From: Bradyrhizobium macuxiense
GTDB taxonomy: Bacteria; Pseudomonadota; Alphaproteobacteria; Rhizobiales; Xanthobacteraceae
Assembly: GCF_007993935.1 (NCBI RefSeq)
Contig: NZ_VITY01000009.1
Span: 186,001 to 250,000, forward strand
DNA: 64,000 nucleotides
Direction: 5' to 3'
Both the position numbers and the translations under genes were made by a program. The notes under the pieces were generated by a model that ran no database searches, was not told where the DNA came from, and was given only the letters and a program-made list of their open reading frames with translations. Shown piece after piece: positions 1 to 8,014 of the stretch; positions within the stretch are counted from its first letter, which is position 1; each line of letters opens with the position of its first letter.

Positions 1-81
1 CAGGATGACGGCGTCGACGATCCGGGTATTCCCGGGCGAGGTGGCAAACATCAGGCTTGCCGGCTCGGGAAGTCGTGACAT
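1..81 (-). CDS. Partial reading frame leaving the left edge, unknown
   Basis: On the minus strand an ATG at 81 opens a frame that stays open for 27 codons to the window edge; an internal ATG follows at codon 11 (MFATSPGNTR). The codons look like normal coding sequence for this genome, and the frame diverges from the pilus-related gene at 203. Too little is visible to name a family; a further pilus-assembly gene is possible from context only. Confidence 0.3.
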   Translation of the reverse strand, partial: MSRLPEPASLMFATSPGNTRIVDAVIL

Positions 82-202
82 CCGCGCAATTCGGCGGTCG
101 ATTTTTGCTCTTCTTAAATGAATTGCCGTCAGATTTGCCTGCGTCGGGCGCCGGTCCGCTGCGTATCGCCTTTGCCGGCTTGTGAACGTCCCGGGGTAGA
201 GT

Positions 203-709
203 ATGTCGTTTCAGTCCCAACGCATTCGCGCCGTCGCGCGCATTGGATTCATCTCGCTGGCCGCAGCCCTGCTGCTGGGGCCCGTGCTCGCAACGGCTGC
301 GCCGGATCCGGATCGGATTGCGGTCAATGTCGATCAGGCCAAGCTCGTCAAGCTGCCGGGCGGCATCGCCACGATCGTGGTCGGCAATCCGCTGATCGCC
401 GACGTCACCCTGCAGAACGGCGGGGTCGTCGTCGTGACCGGCAAGGGCTATGGCGCGACCAATTTCATCGCACTCGACCGCACCGGCCAGGTGCTGGTGG
501 ATCGCCAGATCCAGGTCGAAGGCCCGACCGACCAGCTCGTCACCGTCTACCGCGGCATCGATCGCGAGACCTATAGCTGCATGCCGGTCTGCCAGCGCCG
601 TATCACCCTCGGCGATGGCGACACCTATTTCAGGGCGACCATGGAACAGGCCGGTACGCTCAACAATCAGGCCACCGGCTCGGGCGGAGCCGCGAAGCCG
701 CAGAACTGA
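203..709 (+). CDS. Pilus assembly / secretin N-terminal domain protein
   Basis: A 168-residue exported protein. Residues 1-33 form a signal peptide (basic start, a leucine/alanine core, then ATAAPDPD). The rest resembles the N-terminal domain of Tad/T2SS secretins of the CpaC type (Pfam T2SS-T3SS_pil_N): a stretch about keeping values at zero potential (VDQAKLVKLPGGIATIVVGN) and a VTGKGYGATNFIALD motif typical of that domain. There is no secretin pore domain, so this is the stand-alone short form. It probably sits in the periplasm and assists Flp-type pilus assembly. Two TadE-like genes follow, which supports a pilus role. Start at 203 has a weak GGGGTAGAG upstream. Confidence 0.75.
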   Translation: MSFQSQRIRAVARIGFISLAAALLLGPVLATAAPDPDRIAVNVDQAKLVKLPGGIATIVVGNPLIADVTLQNGGVVVVTGKGYGATNFIALDRTGQVLVDRQIQVEGPTDQLVTVYRGIDRETYSCMPVCQRRITLGDGDTYFRATMEQAGTLNNQATGSGGAAKPQN

Positions 710-880
710 CGCGTGTCCGCTCCGGCGCTTCACACGCCGGAGCCTTGGCCGATCGCAGGCCGTTCACCCGGGATGGTTAATGAAGATCTAACGGATCGGG
801 TCACTCTGTCTCGATCCGGCGAAATACTTCGACAATGACTCTTGGGTAGTTGTTGCCGCCATGTTGATCCGGGGTCGTTG

Positions 881-1429
881 ATGCCGCTGACCGCTTTCGC
901 CCGCCTGCTCCGTCGCTTTCGCCGAGACCGCCGCGGTGTGACCGTGGTGGAATTCGCGATGGTCGCGCCGCTGTTCTTCGGATTGCTGTTTGCGATCATC
1001 GAAGTGGCGATGATCTTCTTCGCCAGCCAGGTGCTCGAGACGGTGACGCAGGATTCGTCGCGTTTCATCATGACCGGCCAGGCTCAGGGCTTGAGCTATA
1101 CCCAGGCGCAGTTCAAGGCCTACGTCTGTAACAAGATCACGACGCTGTTCGACTGCAACAACGGCATCTACGTCGACGTCCGCAGCTATCCGTCTTCGAC
1201 GGGCTTCAGCAGCGTCAACATCACGCCGATTACCGATCCTACCCAGGTGAAATGGTGTCCCGGCAAGGACGGCGACGTCGTGGTGGTCCGCCTGTTCTAT
1301 CAATGGCAGCTGTTTGTCACCCAGCTCGGCTTCAACGCCTCGAACCTGCCTAATGGCAAGCGGCTCCTGATCGCGACCGCAACGTTCAAGAACGAGCCGT
1401 CCGGAACCGCCGGGACCACATGCTCATGA
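881..1429 (+). CDS. TadE/TadG family minor pseudopilin
   Basis: A 182-residue protein that starts with a short basic segment (FRRDRRGVTVVEFAMVAP) followed by one hydrophobic helix, the hallmark of TadE-like pseudopilins; the glutamate of VVEFA corresponds to the conserved Glu. The C-terminal part is an exported domain with three scattered cysteines. Such proteins join Flp pili or help their assembly at the inner membrane. The ATG at 881 was chosen over an in-frame TTG at 842 because it places the basic segment close to the N-terminus. The stop overlaps the start of the next gene (ATGA), so the two are translationally coupled. Confidence 0.85.
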   Translation: MPLTAFARLLRRFRRDRRGVTVVEFAMVAPLFFGLLFAIIEVAMIFFASQVLETVTQDSSRFIMTGQAQGLSYTQAQFKAYVCNKITTLFDCNNGIYVDVRSYPSSTGFSSVNITPITDPTQVKWCPGKDGDVVVVRLFYQWQLFVTQLGFNASNLPNGKRLLIATATFKNEPSGTAGTTCS

Positions 1430-2067
1430 GTCAAGTCATGAAAGCCCTGCCTGCGGCCCTGCTGCGCTCCGTTGCCGCTCTCGCGCATGACCGCCGGGGC
1501 CTTGCCGCCGTCGAGTTCGCCTTCATCATGCCGCTGATGCTGGTGATGTTCTTCGGCACCGTCGAATTCTCATCCGGCGTTGCGGTCGACCGCAAGGTCA
1601 CGTTGATGGCGCGCGCCGCGTCGGACCTGACCTCGCAGGCGACGCAGGTGGTGGACGCCGACCTGCAGAACTTCTTCAGCGCCAGCGTCGGCATCATGAC
1701 GCCCTACGACGCTTCGCCGACCAAGGTCACGCTGTCGGAAATCTACGTCGATAATTCGAACATCGCGCACATCCAGTGGAGCAAGTCCGGGACGATCGCC
1801 TCGGGCGCGACGCAGGCCACGGTGACGGCCTCGAGCCGCAGCCAGGGTGACATCGTGACCAGCGTCGTTCCGCCGGCGCTGCTGGTTGCGGGCACCTATC
1901 TGATCTTCAGCGAAGTGAGCTACAAATACGTTCCGGCGGTCGGCTATGTGATGGCCAAGGCTGGCCTTACGCTCAGCGACGTCGCCTTCACGCGGCCGCG
2001 GCAGTCGATTTGCGTGTACTACGCCCCGACCGCCGCCACCATGCCGACGACCTGCTCGACATACTAA
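1426..2067 (+). CDS. TadE/TadG family minor pseudopilin
   Basis: A 213-residue paralogue of the preceding gene with the same layout: DRRGLAAVEFAFIMPLML marks the pseudopilin motif and membrane helix near residues 24-45, followed by a long exported region with a C-terminal cysteine pair. The ATG at 1426 overlaps the previous stop as ATGA; another in-frame ATG lies at 1420, so the exact start is open. The pair TadE-TadG is the usual minor pilin pair of tad loci, although the rest of the tad cluster is not in this window. The gene ends about 80 bases before the convergent terminator of the cold-shock gene. Confidence 0.85.
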   Translation: MSQVMKALPAALLRSVAALAHDRRGLAAVEFAFIMPLMLVMFFGTVEFSSGVAVDRKVTLMARAASDLTSQATQVVDADLQNFFSASVGIMTPYDASPTKVTLSEIYVDNSNIAHIQWSKSGTIASGATQATVTASSRSQGDIVTSVVPPALLVAGTYLIFSEVSYKYVPAVGYVMAKAGLTLSDVAFTRPRQSICVYYAPTAATMPTTCSTY

Positions 2068-2145
2068 GGCGCGGATGATCTCCGCGTAGACGCTTCGCGT
2101 TTGTCGCGGCGCTCCAGGTCACGGCGACAAGACAGCGATGCAGAC

Positions 2146-2174
2146 AAAAAGGGCCGCACCCGAAGGTGCGGCCC
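2146..2174 (-). terminator. Intrinsic terminator of the cold-shock gene
   Basis: A perfect 10-bp stem (GGGCCGCACC / GGTGCGGCCC, 2151-2174) with a CGAA loop. Read on the minus strand it is followed by five U (A-run at 2146-2150 on the plus strand), so it ends transcripts of the cold-shock gene. Confidence 0.85.
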
Positions 2175-2225
2175 TTGATGCTTTAACGACAATTTCCTGG
2201 AGCTTCGCGCTCCCGGGAAATCGGC

Positions 2226-2438
2226 TTATCCAGCGGCGCGCAGATTGTCGGCCGAGGATTTGCCGGAACGGCGGTCAGCAACGATCTCGTAGGAGATCTT
2301 CTGGCCTTCACGCAGAGTGCCAAGGCCGGCGCGCTCGACTGCACTGATGTGCACGAACACGTCGTTCCCGCCTTCATCCGGCTGGATGAAGCCGTAGCCC
2401 TTGGTCGCGTTAAACCACTTCACGGTTCCCATGCTCAC
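2226..2438 (-). CDS. Cold-shock protein, CspA family
   Basis: A 70-residue single cold-shock domain. RNP1 (KGYGFIQ) and RNP2 (VFVHIS), the two nucleic-acid-binding motifs, are both intact. It binds single-stranded RNA or DNA and acts as an RNA chaperone in the cytoplasm. About 270 bases separate it from the IF-1 gene upstream on the same strand; a long 5' leader is common for genes of this family, and that gap contains no other gene. An intrinsic terminator follows. With IF-1 and the DEAD-box helicase it forms a group of genes that assist translation when RNA structure is a problem. Confidence 0.93.
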   Translation of the reverse strand: MSMGTVKWFNATKGYGFIQPDEGGNDVFVHISAVERAGLGTLREGQKISYEIVADRRSGKSSADNLRAAG

Positions 2439-2707
2439 GTGGGTAGTCCCTTCTCAGATATACAAGTTCAAGACCCGCTGATTGGCGGGGTGGTGAGATC
2501 GAATTTTTGGAAGGGTCGTCAGCGTCTGAACCGGCTGTACCGGTATTGGCTAATGTCGTCCGGCCGAAAATCGATGGGTAGGATATTATTCGATAGAAGG
2601 CTTCAAAACAATCCTGACGTGCGCGCTTTTTTTGGCCGGCGCAGCCGCCGGCCAATTGTTGCGCAGGACACCAGGACGTCATGCGCGCAACGGTTGCAAT
2701 CCGCCTG

Positions 2708-3001
2708 TTATCGGCGACGGAACTGGCCGCCGCGCTGCGCGCCGCCCCGCGGCGGGCCGCCGGGCGCACCGCTCGGACGTTCGTCCTTGTGCCGGAAAAT
2801 CAGGCGGCCCTTCTCCAGGTCGTAGGGCGACATTTCGATCGTGACGCGGTCGCCGGCCAGCGTCTTGATGCGGTTTTTCTTCATCTTACCGGCGGTGTAG
2901 GCGACGATCTCGTGTCCGGCGTCGAGTTGGACCCGGTAACGAGCGTCGGGGAGGATCTCGGTCACCAGTCCTTCGAACTGGATCAGCTCTTCCTTAGCCA
3001 T
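2708..3001 (-). CDS. infA: Translation initiation factor IF-1 with RG-rich tail
   Basis: A 97-residue protein. Residues 1-73 are the S1-like OB fold of IF-1 (MAKEELIQFEGLVTEILPD at the start, YDLEKGRLIFRHK at the end). IF-1 binds the ribosomal A site during initiation. The usual length is about 72 residues; here some 24 residues rich in Gly, Arg and Pro (GGPPRGGAQRGGQFRRR) are added. The helicase directly upstream also carries a basic Gly/Arg-rich tail. The gene lies 24 bases after the helicase on the same strand, so the two are probably co-transcribed. Many alphaproteobacteria have more than one infA, and this could be the accessory copy. Confidence 0.9.
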   Translation of the reverse strand: MAKEELIQFEGLVTEILPDARYRVQLDAGHEIVAYTAGKMKKNRIKTLAGDRVTIEMSPYDLEKGRLIFRHKDERPSGAPGGPPRGGAQRGGQFRRR

Positions 3002-3025
3002 ATGGTTCTCCAGATCGAGCGACGG

Positions 3026-4447
3026 CTAGTGCTTCGGTCGGTTGTTGCGGTTGTGTTGCGGATTCGGCCGGCTCTCGCGATGCAAGAAGGCGACGCCCTG
3101 GATGCCTTCGCTGTTGCCGGCCTGCGACGGACGCGGCGACTCGCCCCGGTTCGTCTGCGGCGCGCCATTATTACCACCCCGACGGCGGCGGCGGCGAGGG
3201 CCTTTTGTGCCAGGAGCGGCCTCATTCCCACGGACATTGTGCGCGCGGGGCGCAGAGCGGCCGCCCCGATGCGGATGGGTGGCCTGGGCCGGCGCCGCGG
3301 CCTCGCGGTTGCCGCCTTGTGTGCGGCGGTCTTCCCGCGGCACGGCAATTCGGATCAGCCGCTCGATATCGCGCAAATAGCCCATCTCCTCGGCGCCGGC
3401 GATCAGCGAGATCGCGACCCCGTCGGCCCCGGCGCGCGCGGTGCGGCCGATGCGGTGGACATAGGTTTCCGGCACGTTGGGCAGGTCGAAATTCACGACG
3501 TGGCTGACGCCGTCGACGTCGATGCCGCGGGCGGCGATATCGGTCGCCACCAGGGTGCGGATCTCGCCGGAACGGAACGCCGCCAGCGTGCGCTCGCGGT
3601 GGTTCTGCGACTTGTTGCCGTGGATCGCATTGGCCTCGATGCCGGCCTTGGCAAGGCTTTTCACGACCTTGTCGGCGCCGTGCTTGGTGCGGGTGAAGAC
3701 CAGGGCCCGATTGACCGGTTCCTGCTTCAGGAGCTGGGCCAGAACCGTCGGCTTGGCCGCGAAATCGACCTGGATCGCACGCTGGGCGATGCGATCCACC
3801 GTCGAGGCCACCGGCGTCACCGCCACCCGGGCGGGATCGCGCAGCATCGCCTCGGCGAGCTCGGCGATGTCCTTGGGCATGGTGGCCGAGAAGAACAGGG
3901 TCTGGCGCCGGATCGGCAGCTTGGCGACGATTTTCCGGATGTCGTTGATGAAGCCCATGTCGAGCATGCGGTCGGCTTCATCGAGCACCAGGAACTCGAC
4001 CTGGTTGAGCTTCAGGCCGTTGCTCTGGACGAGATCGAGCAGGCGGCCGGGGGTGGCGACCATCACCTCGACGCCTTGCATCACGGCGCGGACCTGGCGG
4101 CCCATCGGCACGCCGCCGATGGCGAGCGCCGAGGACAGCCGGATGTGGCGGCCATAGGTGTTGAAGCTGTCGAGGATCTGCCCGGACAGTTCGCGGGTCG
4201 GCGAGAGCACCAGCACGCGGCAGCTCTTGGGCTGCGGGCGGACGCGGTTCTCGAGCAGCCGGTGCAGGATCGGCAGCGCGAAGGACGCGGTCTTGCCGGT
4301 TCCGGTCTGGGCGATGCCGACGACGTCACGGCCGGCAAGTGCGAGCGGGATGGTCTGGGCTTGGATGGGGGTCGGCGTGAGATAATTTTCTTCTCGAAGC
4401 GCGCGGGCGATGGGATCGGCGAGGCCGAAATCCTGAAAGGAGGTCAA
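3026..4447 (-). CDS. DEAD-box ATP-dependent RNA helicase, RhlE-like
   Basis: About 473 residues. From the N-terminus: the Q motif (FGLADPIARAL ... TPTPIQAQTIP), motif I AQTGTGKT, motif Ia PTREL, motif II DEAD, motif III SAT, then the C-terminal RecA domain with ARGIDV and HRIGRTAR. The last 90 residues are basic and Gly/Arg/Asn-rich. It unwinds RNA duplexes using ATP, probably in ribosome assembly or mRNA turnover. The TTG at 4447 is chosen because it starts MTSFQDFGL, right where RhlE proteins begin; the frame remains open to an ATG at 4720, but those extra 91 residues match nothing typical. IF-1 follows 24 bases downstream. Confidence 0.88.
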   Translation of the reverse strand: MTSFQDFGLADPIARALREENYLTPTPIQAQTIPLALAGRDVVGIAQTGTGKTASFALPILHRLLENRVRPQPKSCRVLVLSPTRELSGQILDSFNTYGRHIRLSSALAIGGVPMGRQVRAVMQGVEVMVATPGRLLDLVQSNGLKLNQVEFLVLDEADRMLDMGFINDIRKIVAKLPIRRQTLFFSATMPKDIAELAEAMLRDPARVAVTPVASTVDRIAQRAIQVDFAAKPTVLAQLLKQEPVNRALVFTRTKHGADKVVKSLAKAGIEANAIHGNKSQNHRERTLAAFRSGEIRTLVATDIAARGIDVDGVSHVVNFDLPNVPETYVHRIGRTARAGADGVAISLIAGAEEMGYLRDIERLIRIAVPREDRRTQGGNREAAAPAQATHPHRGGRSAPRAHNVRGNEAAPGTKGPRRRRRRGGNNGAPQTNRGESPRPSQAGNSEGIQGVAFLHRESRPNPQHNRNNRPKH

Positions 4448-4890
4448 AAGGTGGTTCTTTCCATAAAAGCCATCGTCGTCCCGGCCAATATCGGCCGGAA
4501 TCGCATGAGGCGTTCGGGACACCCGCGTGTCTGGGGCGTCAAGCTGGGTTAGCTGAAAGGCGAGCCAGAAGCCGCTTGGGGCAGCTTGAACACGCAGCTC
4601 GCAAAGGCACCGCGACTCTCGCGGGCATGGCGACGATATGGACCAGGAACTGGGCGGTTTCAAGATGATATCGCCGGGATTGGGCCCTGGAATGCGCCGA
4701 ACCATCGCGCAATCTGTCACAAATCGGTGCCGGAAATTTAGCCAGAAGCGCGATTTTGCCTATAAAATAACCCGGTTGCACTTTCGGCAGTCAAATCAGC
4801 GGCTCAATGTTTGAGCAGCCATTCCCCGCATTTGCCCGGAACTCGTGAAATTATCCAGTTGGTTCATCGGCTTACGGTGTCCACGCACCG

Positions 4891-4905
4891 TGGCACAGTT
4901 CTTGC
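4891..4905 (+). promoter_or_regulatory. Sigma-54 (RpoN) promoter of urtA
   Basis: TGGCACAGTTCTTGC matches the -24/-12 consensus TGGCAC-N5-TTGC, with GG and GC separated by exactly 10 bases. It lies 73 bases before the urtA start. This predicts nitrogen control through NtrC. A perfect palindrome GCTCAA-TGT-TTGAGC lies upstream at 4802-4816 and could bind a regulator, but it is not the NtrC consensus. Confidence 0.75.
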
Positions 4906-4977
4906 GATTCCCTTAACCGCAGGCGGCCAGGCGGCCGTTCGCAAGCGTTCACGCCTGCGTCAGGGAGACGACATTTC

Positions 4978-6306
4978 ATGCTTACTCAGCTTACTCACGG
5001 AATAGCGACGATGACCCGCCGCCGCGCGCTCGCGGCGACGGCCGGCCTGGTTTTGGGCCTGGCTGCGTCCTCGCCCTTCGCGCCCGCGCAAGCGGCCGAC
5101 GACACCATCAAGGTTGGCATCCTTCACTCGCTGTCGGGCACCATGGCCATCAGCGAAACCACGCTGAAGGACACGATCCTTTTCCTGATCGACGAGCAGA
5201 ACAAGAAGGGCGGCGTGCTTGGCAAGAAGCTCGAGCCCGTCGTGGTCGACCCCGCCTCGAACTGGCCGCTGTTCGCCGAAAAGGCCCGCGAGCTGATCAC
5301 CAAGGACAAGGTTGCGGTCGTGTTCGGCTGCTGGACCTCGGTGTCGCGCAAATCCGTGCTGCCGGTGTTCAAGGAGCTGAACAACATCCTGTTCTATCCG
5401 GTGCAGTATGAGGGCGAGGAGTCCGAGCGCAACGTGTTCTACACCGGCGCCGCGCCGAACCAGCAGGCGATCCCCGCCGTCGACTATCTGATGAAGGAAG
5501 AGAAGGTGAAGCGCTGGGTGCTGGCCGGCACCGACTACGTCTATCCGCGCACCACCAACAAGATCCTGGAAGCCTATCTGAAGTCGAAGGGCGTCGCCCA
5601 GGACGACATCATGATCAACTACACGCCGTTCGGTCACTCCGACTGGCAGACGATCGTCGCCGACATCAAGAAGTTCGGCTCGGCCGGCAAGAAGACCGCG
5701 GTGGTCTCGACCATCAACGGCGACGCCAACGTTCCGTTCTACAAGGAGCTCGGCAACCAGGGCATCAAGGCGACCGACATTCCTGTCGTCGCGTTCTCGG
5801 TCGGCGAAGAAGAGCTCGCCGGCATCGACACCAAGCCGCTGCTCGGCCATCTCGCCGCCTGGAACTACTTCGAGTCGATCAAGACGCCGGCGAACGAGAA
5901 GTTCATCAAGGAGTGGCAGGCCTACACCAAGAACCCGAAGCGCGTGACCAACGATCCGATGGAAGCGCACTACATCGGCTTCAACATGTGGGTGAAGGCG
6001 GTCGAGAAGGTGAAGTCGACCGATCCGGACAAGGTGATCGACGCTCTCCCGGGCATCGAAGCGCCGAACCTGACCGGCGGCACCTCGAAGATGCTGCCCA
6101 ACCACCACATCACCAAGCCGGTGTTCATCGGCGAGATCAAGGGCAACGGCCAGTTCGACGTGGTCTGGAAGACCCCGGGCCTGGTGGCCGGCGACGCCTG
6201 GTCGAAGGAGCTCGAAGGCTCCAAGGACCTGATCGGCGATTGGGTCGGCAAGAAGTGCGGCAACTACAACACCAAGACCAACAAGTGCGGCGGCCAGGGC
6301 TCCTAA
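4978..6306 (+). CDS. urtA: Urea ABC transporter, substrate-binding protein UrtA
   Basis: A 442-residue periplasmic binding protein. The N-terminus contains a twin-arginine-like TRRRALAATAG segment and a hydrophobic stretch ending AQAAD, a signal peptide of about 40 residues. The mature part is a type I (Leu/Ile/Val-type) binding protein with the UrtA hallmarks FGCWTSVSRKSVLPVF, NILFYPVQYEGEE and FGHSDWQTI. It captures urea and hands it to UrtBC. A good ribosome site (AGGGAG) precedes the ATG; an alternative ATG (MTRRR) lies at 5011. It is the first gene of the urt-ure cluster and follows a sigma-54 promoter. A strong stem-loop separates it from urtB. Confidence 0.95.
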   Translation: MLTQLTHGIATMTRRRALAATAGLVLGLAASSPFAPAQAADDTIKVGILHSLSGTMAISETTLKDTILFLIDEQNKKGGVLGKKLEPVVVDPASNWPLFAEKARELITKDKVAVVFGCWTSVSRKSVLPVFKELNNILFYPVQYEGEESERNVFYTGAAPNQQAIPAVDYLMKEEKVKRWVLAGTDYVYPRTTNKILEAYLKSKGVAQDDIMINYTPFGHSDWQTIVADIKKFGSAGKKTAVVSTINGDANVPFYKELGNQGIKATDIPVVAFSVGEEELAGIDTKPLLGHLAAWNYFESIKTPANEKFIKEWQAYTKNPKRVTNDPMEAHYIGFNMWVKAVEKVKSTDPDKVIDALPGIEAPNLTGGTSKMLPNHHITKPVFIGEIKGNGQFDVVWKTPGLVAGDAWSKELEGSKDLIGDWVGKKCGNYNTKTNKCGGQGS

Positions 6307-6348
6307 GCTCCTGAGCTGATCAACGACACAACACAACCTTCCAACATT

Positions 6349-6379
6349 GGAGAAGGCGGCACCGCTTGCCGCCTTCTCC
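6349..6379 (+). promoter_or_regulatory. Stem-loop between urtA and urtB
   Basis: A perfect 13-bp inverted repeat (GGAGAAGGCGGCA at 6349-6361, complement at 6367-6379) with a 5-base loop. No U-run follows, so it is unlikely to be a full terminator. Stem-loops in this position after binding-protein genes often protect the upstream mRNA and raise binding protein over permease; that role is inferred here. It ends 24 bases before the urtB start. Confidence 0.7.
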
Positions 6380-6403
6380 TCCCACTCCTGCCGGGGTACT
6401 GAC

Positions 6404-8014
6404 GTGTTTGCCAATTGTCTTGATCGCTTTCGCGCGCTTTGTCTCTCGATCCTGCTGCTGAGCTGCCTTGCTGTGCCGGCGCTGGCTGGCCCGTTCGAGG
6501 ATTCGGTCGCCAAATTCGCCAATGATGAGTTCTCCGACACCGAGGCTGCGATCGGTGAGGTCGCGGCATCAGGCAATGCGCTGGCCTCGCCCATCATCAG
6601 CGCGCTGCAGGATGGCCGGCTGTCGGCCGATCCCGACAGCAAGAAGGTCTTCATCACGCAGACCGACGGCAAGATCGTCGACGCCGCGACGGGAGCAGCC
6701 GTCGACAAGCTGCCCGACGCCGCCGCGGCCGTTCGCCTCAACAACCGCCTGCGCCGCACGGTGGAGGCCGCGCTCGGCGGCCTGACGCTGCTGTCGCCGG
6801 ATCCGGCCAAGCGGCTCGCCGCGGCGCAGTCGGTGTTCAAGAGCCACGAAGAGAATCTGCTGCCGACGGTGGAGGGCGCGCTCGCCAAGGAGAGCGTCAA
6901 GTCGATCAAGCAGGCCTTCGCCGAGGCACGCGCCGCCATCGTCCTGTTCAAGTCGGATGCATCCGACAGCGACAAGCTCGACGCGGTCGCCGTGGTCAAG
7001 GCGCGCGGCGACCAGGAGGCGCTGGCGCTGCTCACCGGGCTTGGCGACCAGCCGCCGCTGGTCGCCAAGGCGGCCGCGAGCGCGGTGTCCTCGATCCAGA
7101 GCAATCTTGCGATGTGGTCGATGGTGCAGAATGCCTGGTACGGCCTGTCGCTCGGCTCGGTCCTGCTGCTCGCCGCGATCGGACTTGCCATCACCTTCGG
7201 CGTGATGGGCGTCATCAACATGGCGCATGGCGAGATGGTGATGCTCGGGGCCTACACCACCTTCGTGGTGCAGGAGGTGATCCGCACCCGCTATCCCGCG
7301 CTGTTCGATTACTCGCTGCTGATCGCGGTGCCGCTCGCCTTCCTGGTCGCCGGCTTCATCGGTGTGCTGATCGAGCGCACCATCATCCGCTTCCTCTACG
7401 GCCGTCCGCTGGAGACGCTGCTCGCGACCTGGGGCCTGTCGCTGGTGTTGCAGCAGGCTGTGCGCACCGCATTCGGCCCGACCAACCGCGAGGTCGGCAA
7501 TCCCTCCTGGATGAGCGGCGCCTTCGAGCTCGGCCAGATCACCATCACCTATAACCGGCTCTGGATCCTCTGCTTCACGCTCGCGGTGTTCGCGATCCTG
7601 CTCGCGATGCTGCGCTACACCGCGCTCGGCCTCGAGATGCGGGCGGTGACGCAGAACCGTCGCATGGCGGCCTCGATGGGGATCGCGACCTCGCGGGTCG
7701 ATGCGCTGACCTTCGGCCTCGGCTCGGGGATCGCCGGCATTGCCGGCGTGGCACTGTCGCAGATCGACAATGTCAGCCCGAATCTCGGCCAGAGCTACAT
7801 CATCGACAGTTTCATGGTCGTCGTGTTCGGCGGCGTCGGCAATCTCTGGGGTACGCTGGTCGGCGCCTTCACGCTCGGCATCGCCAACAAGTTCCTCGAG
7901 CCGGTGGCGGGCGCGGTGCTCGGCAAGATCGCGATCCTGGTCTTGATCATCCTGTTCATCCAGAAACGGCCGCGCGGCCTGTTCGCGCTCAAGGGCCGGG
8001 CGGTGGAAGCATGA
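6404..8014 (+). CDS. urtB: Urea ABC transporter permease UrtB
   Basis: About 536 residues. A signal peptide (SILLLSCLAVPALAG) is followed by a roughly 210-residue periplasmic domain and then a LivH-type permease domain with about eight membrane helices (GVMGVINMAHGEMVMLGAY is the conserved loop). UrtB proteins differ from LivH by this N-terminal extension, so the layout fits. With UrtC it forms the urea channel in the inner membrane. The GTG at 6404 is chosen since it gives a complete signal peptide and has GGGG upstream; a TTG at 6347 lies inside the stem-loop and is unlikely. The stop overlaps the urtC start (ATGA). Confidence 0.93.
   Translation: MFANCLDRFRALCLSILLLSCLAVPALAGPFEDSVAKFANDEFSDTEAAIGEVAASGNALASPIISALQDGRLSADPDSKKVFITQTDGKIVDAATGAAVDKLPDAAAAVRLNNRLRRTVEAALGGLTLLSPDPAKRLAAAQSVFKSHEENLLPTVEGALAKESVKSIKQAFAEARAAIVLFKSDASDSDKLDAVAVVKARGDQEALALLTGLGDQPPLVAKAAASAVSSIQSNLAMWSMVQNAWYGLSLGSVLLLAAIGLAITFGVMGVINMAHGEMVMLGAYTTFVVQEVIRTRYPALFDYSLLIAVPLAFLVAGFIGVLIERTIIRFLYGRPLETLLATWGLSLVLQQAVRTAFGPTNREVGNPSWMSGAFELGQITITYNRLWILCFTLAVFAILLAMLRYTALGLEMRAVTQNRRMAASMGIATSRVDALTFGLGSGIAGIAGVALSQIDNVSPNLGQSYIIDSFMVVVFGGVGNLWGTLVGAFTLGIANKFLEPVAGAVLGKIAILVLIILFIQKRPRGLFALKGRAVEA

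Noticed and set aside
2626..2658. Hairpin TTGGCCGGC/GCCGGCCAA beside a T-run
   Set aside because: The T-run lies before the stem on the plus strand and becomes an A-run on the minus strand, so it is not a terminator for either direction.
2681..4552. 623-residue plus-strand frame
   Set aside because: Antisense to the IF-1 and helicase genes, whose motifs are unmistakable.
4960..7221. 753-residue minus-strand frame
   Set aside because: Lies wholly antisense to urtA/urtB; its Arg/Ala/Ser-rich translation is a by-product of GC-rich codon bias.
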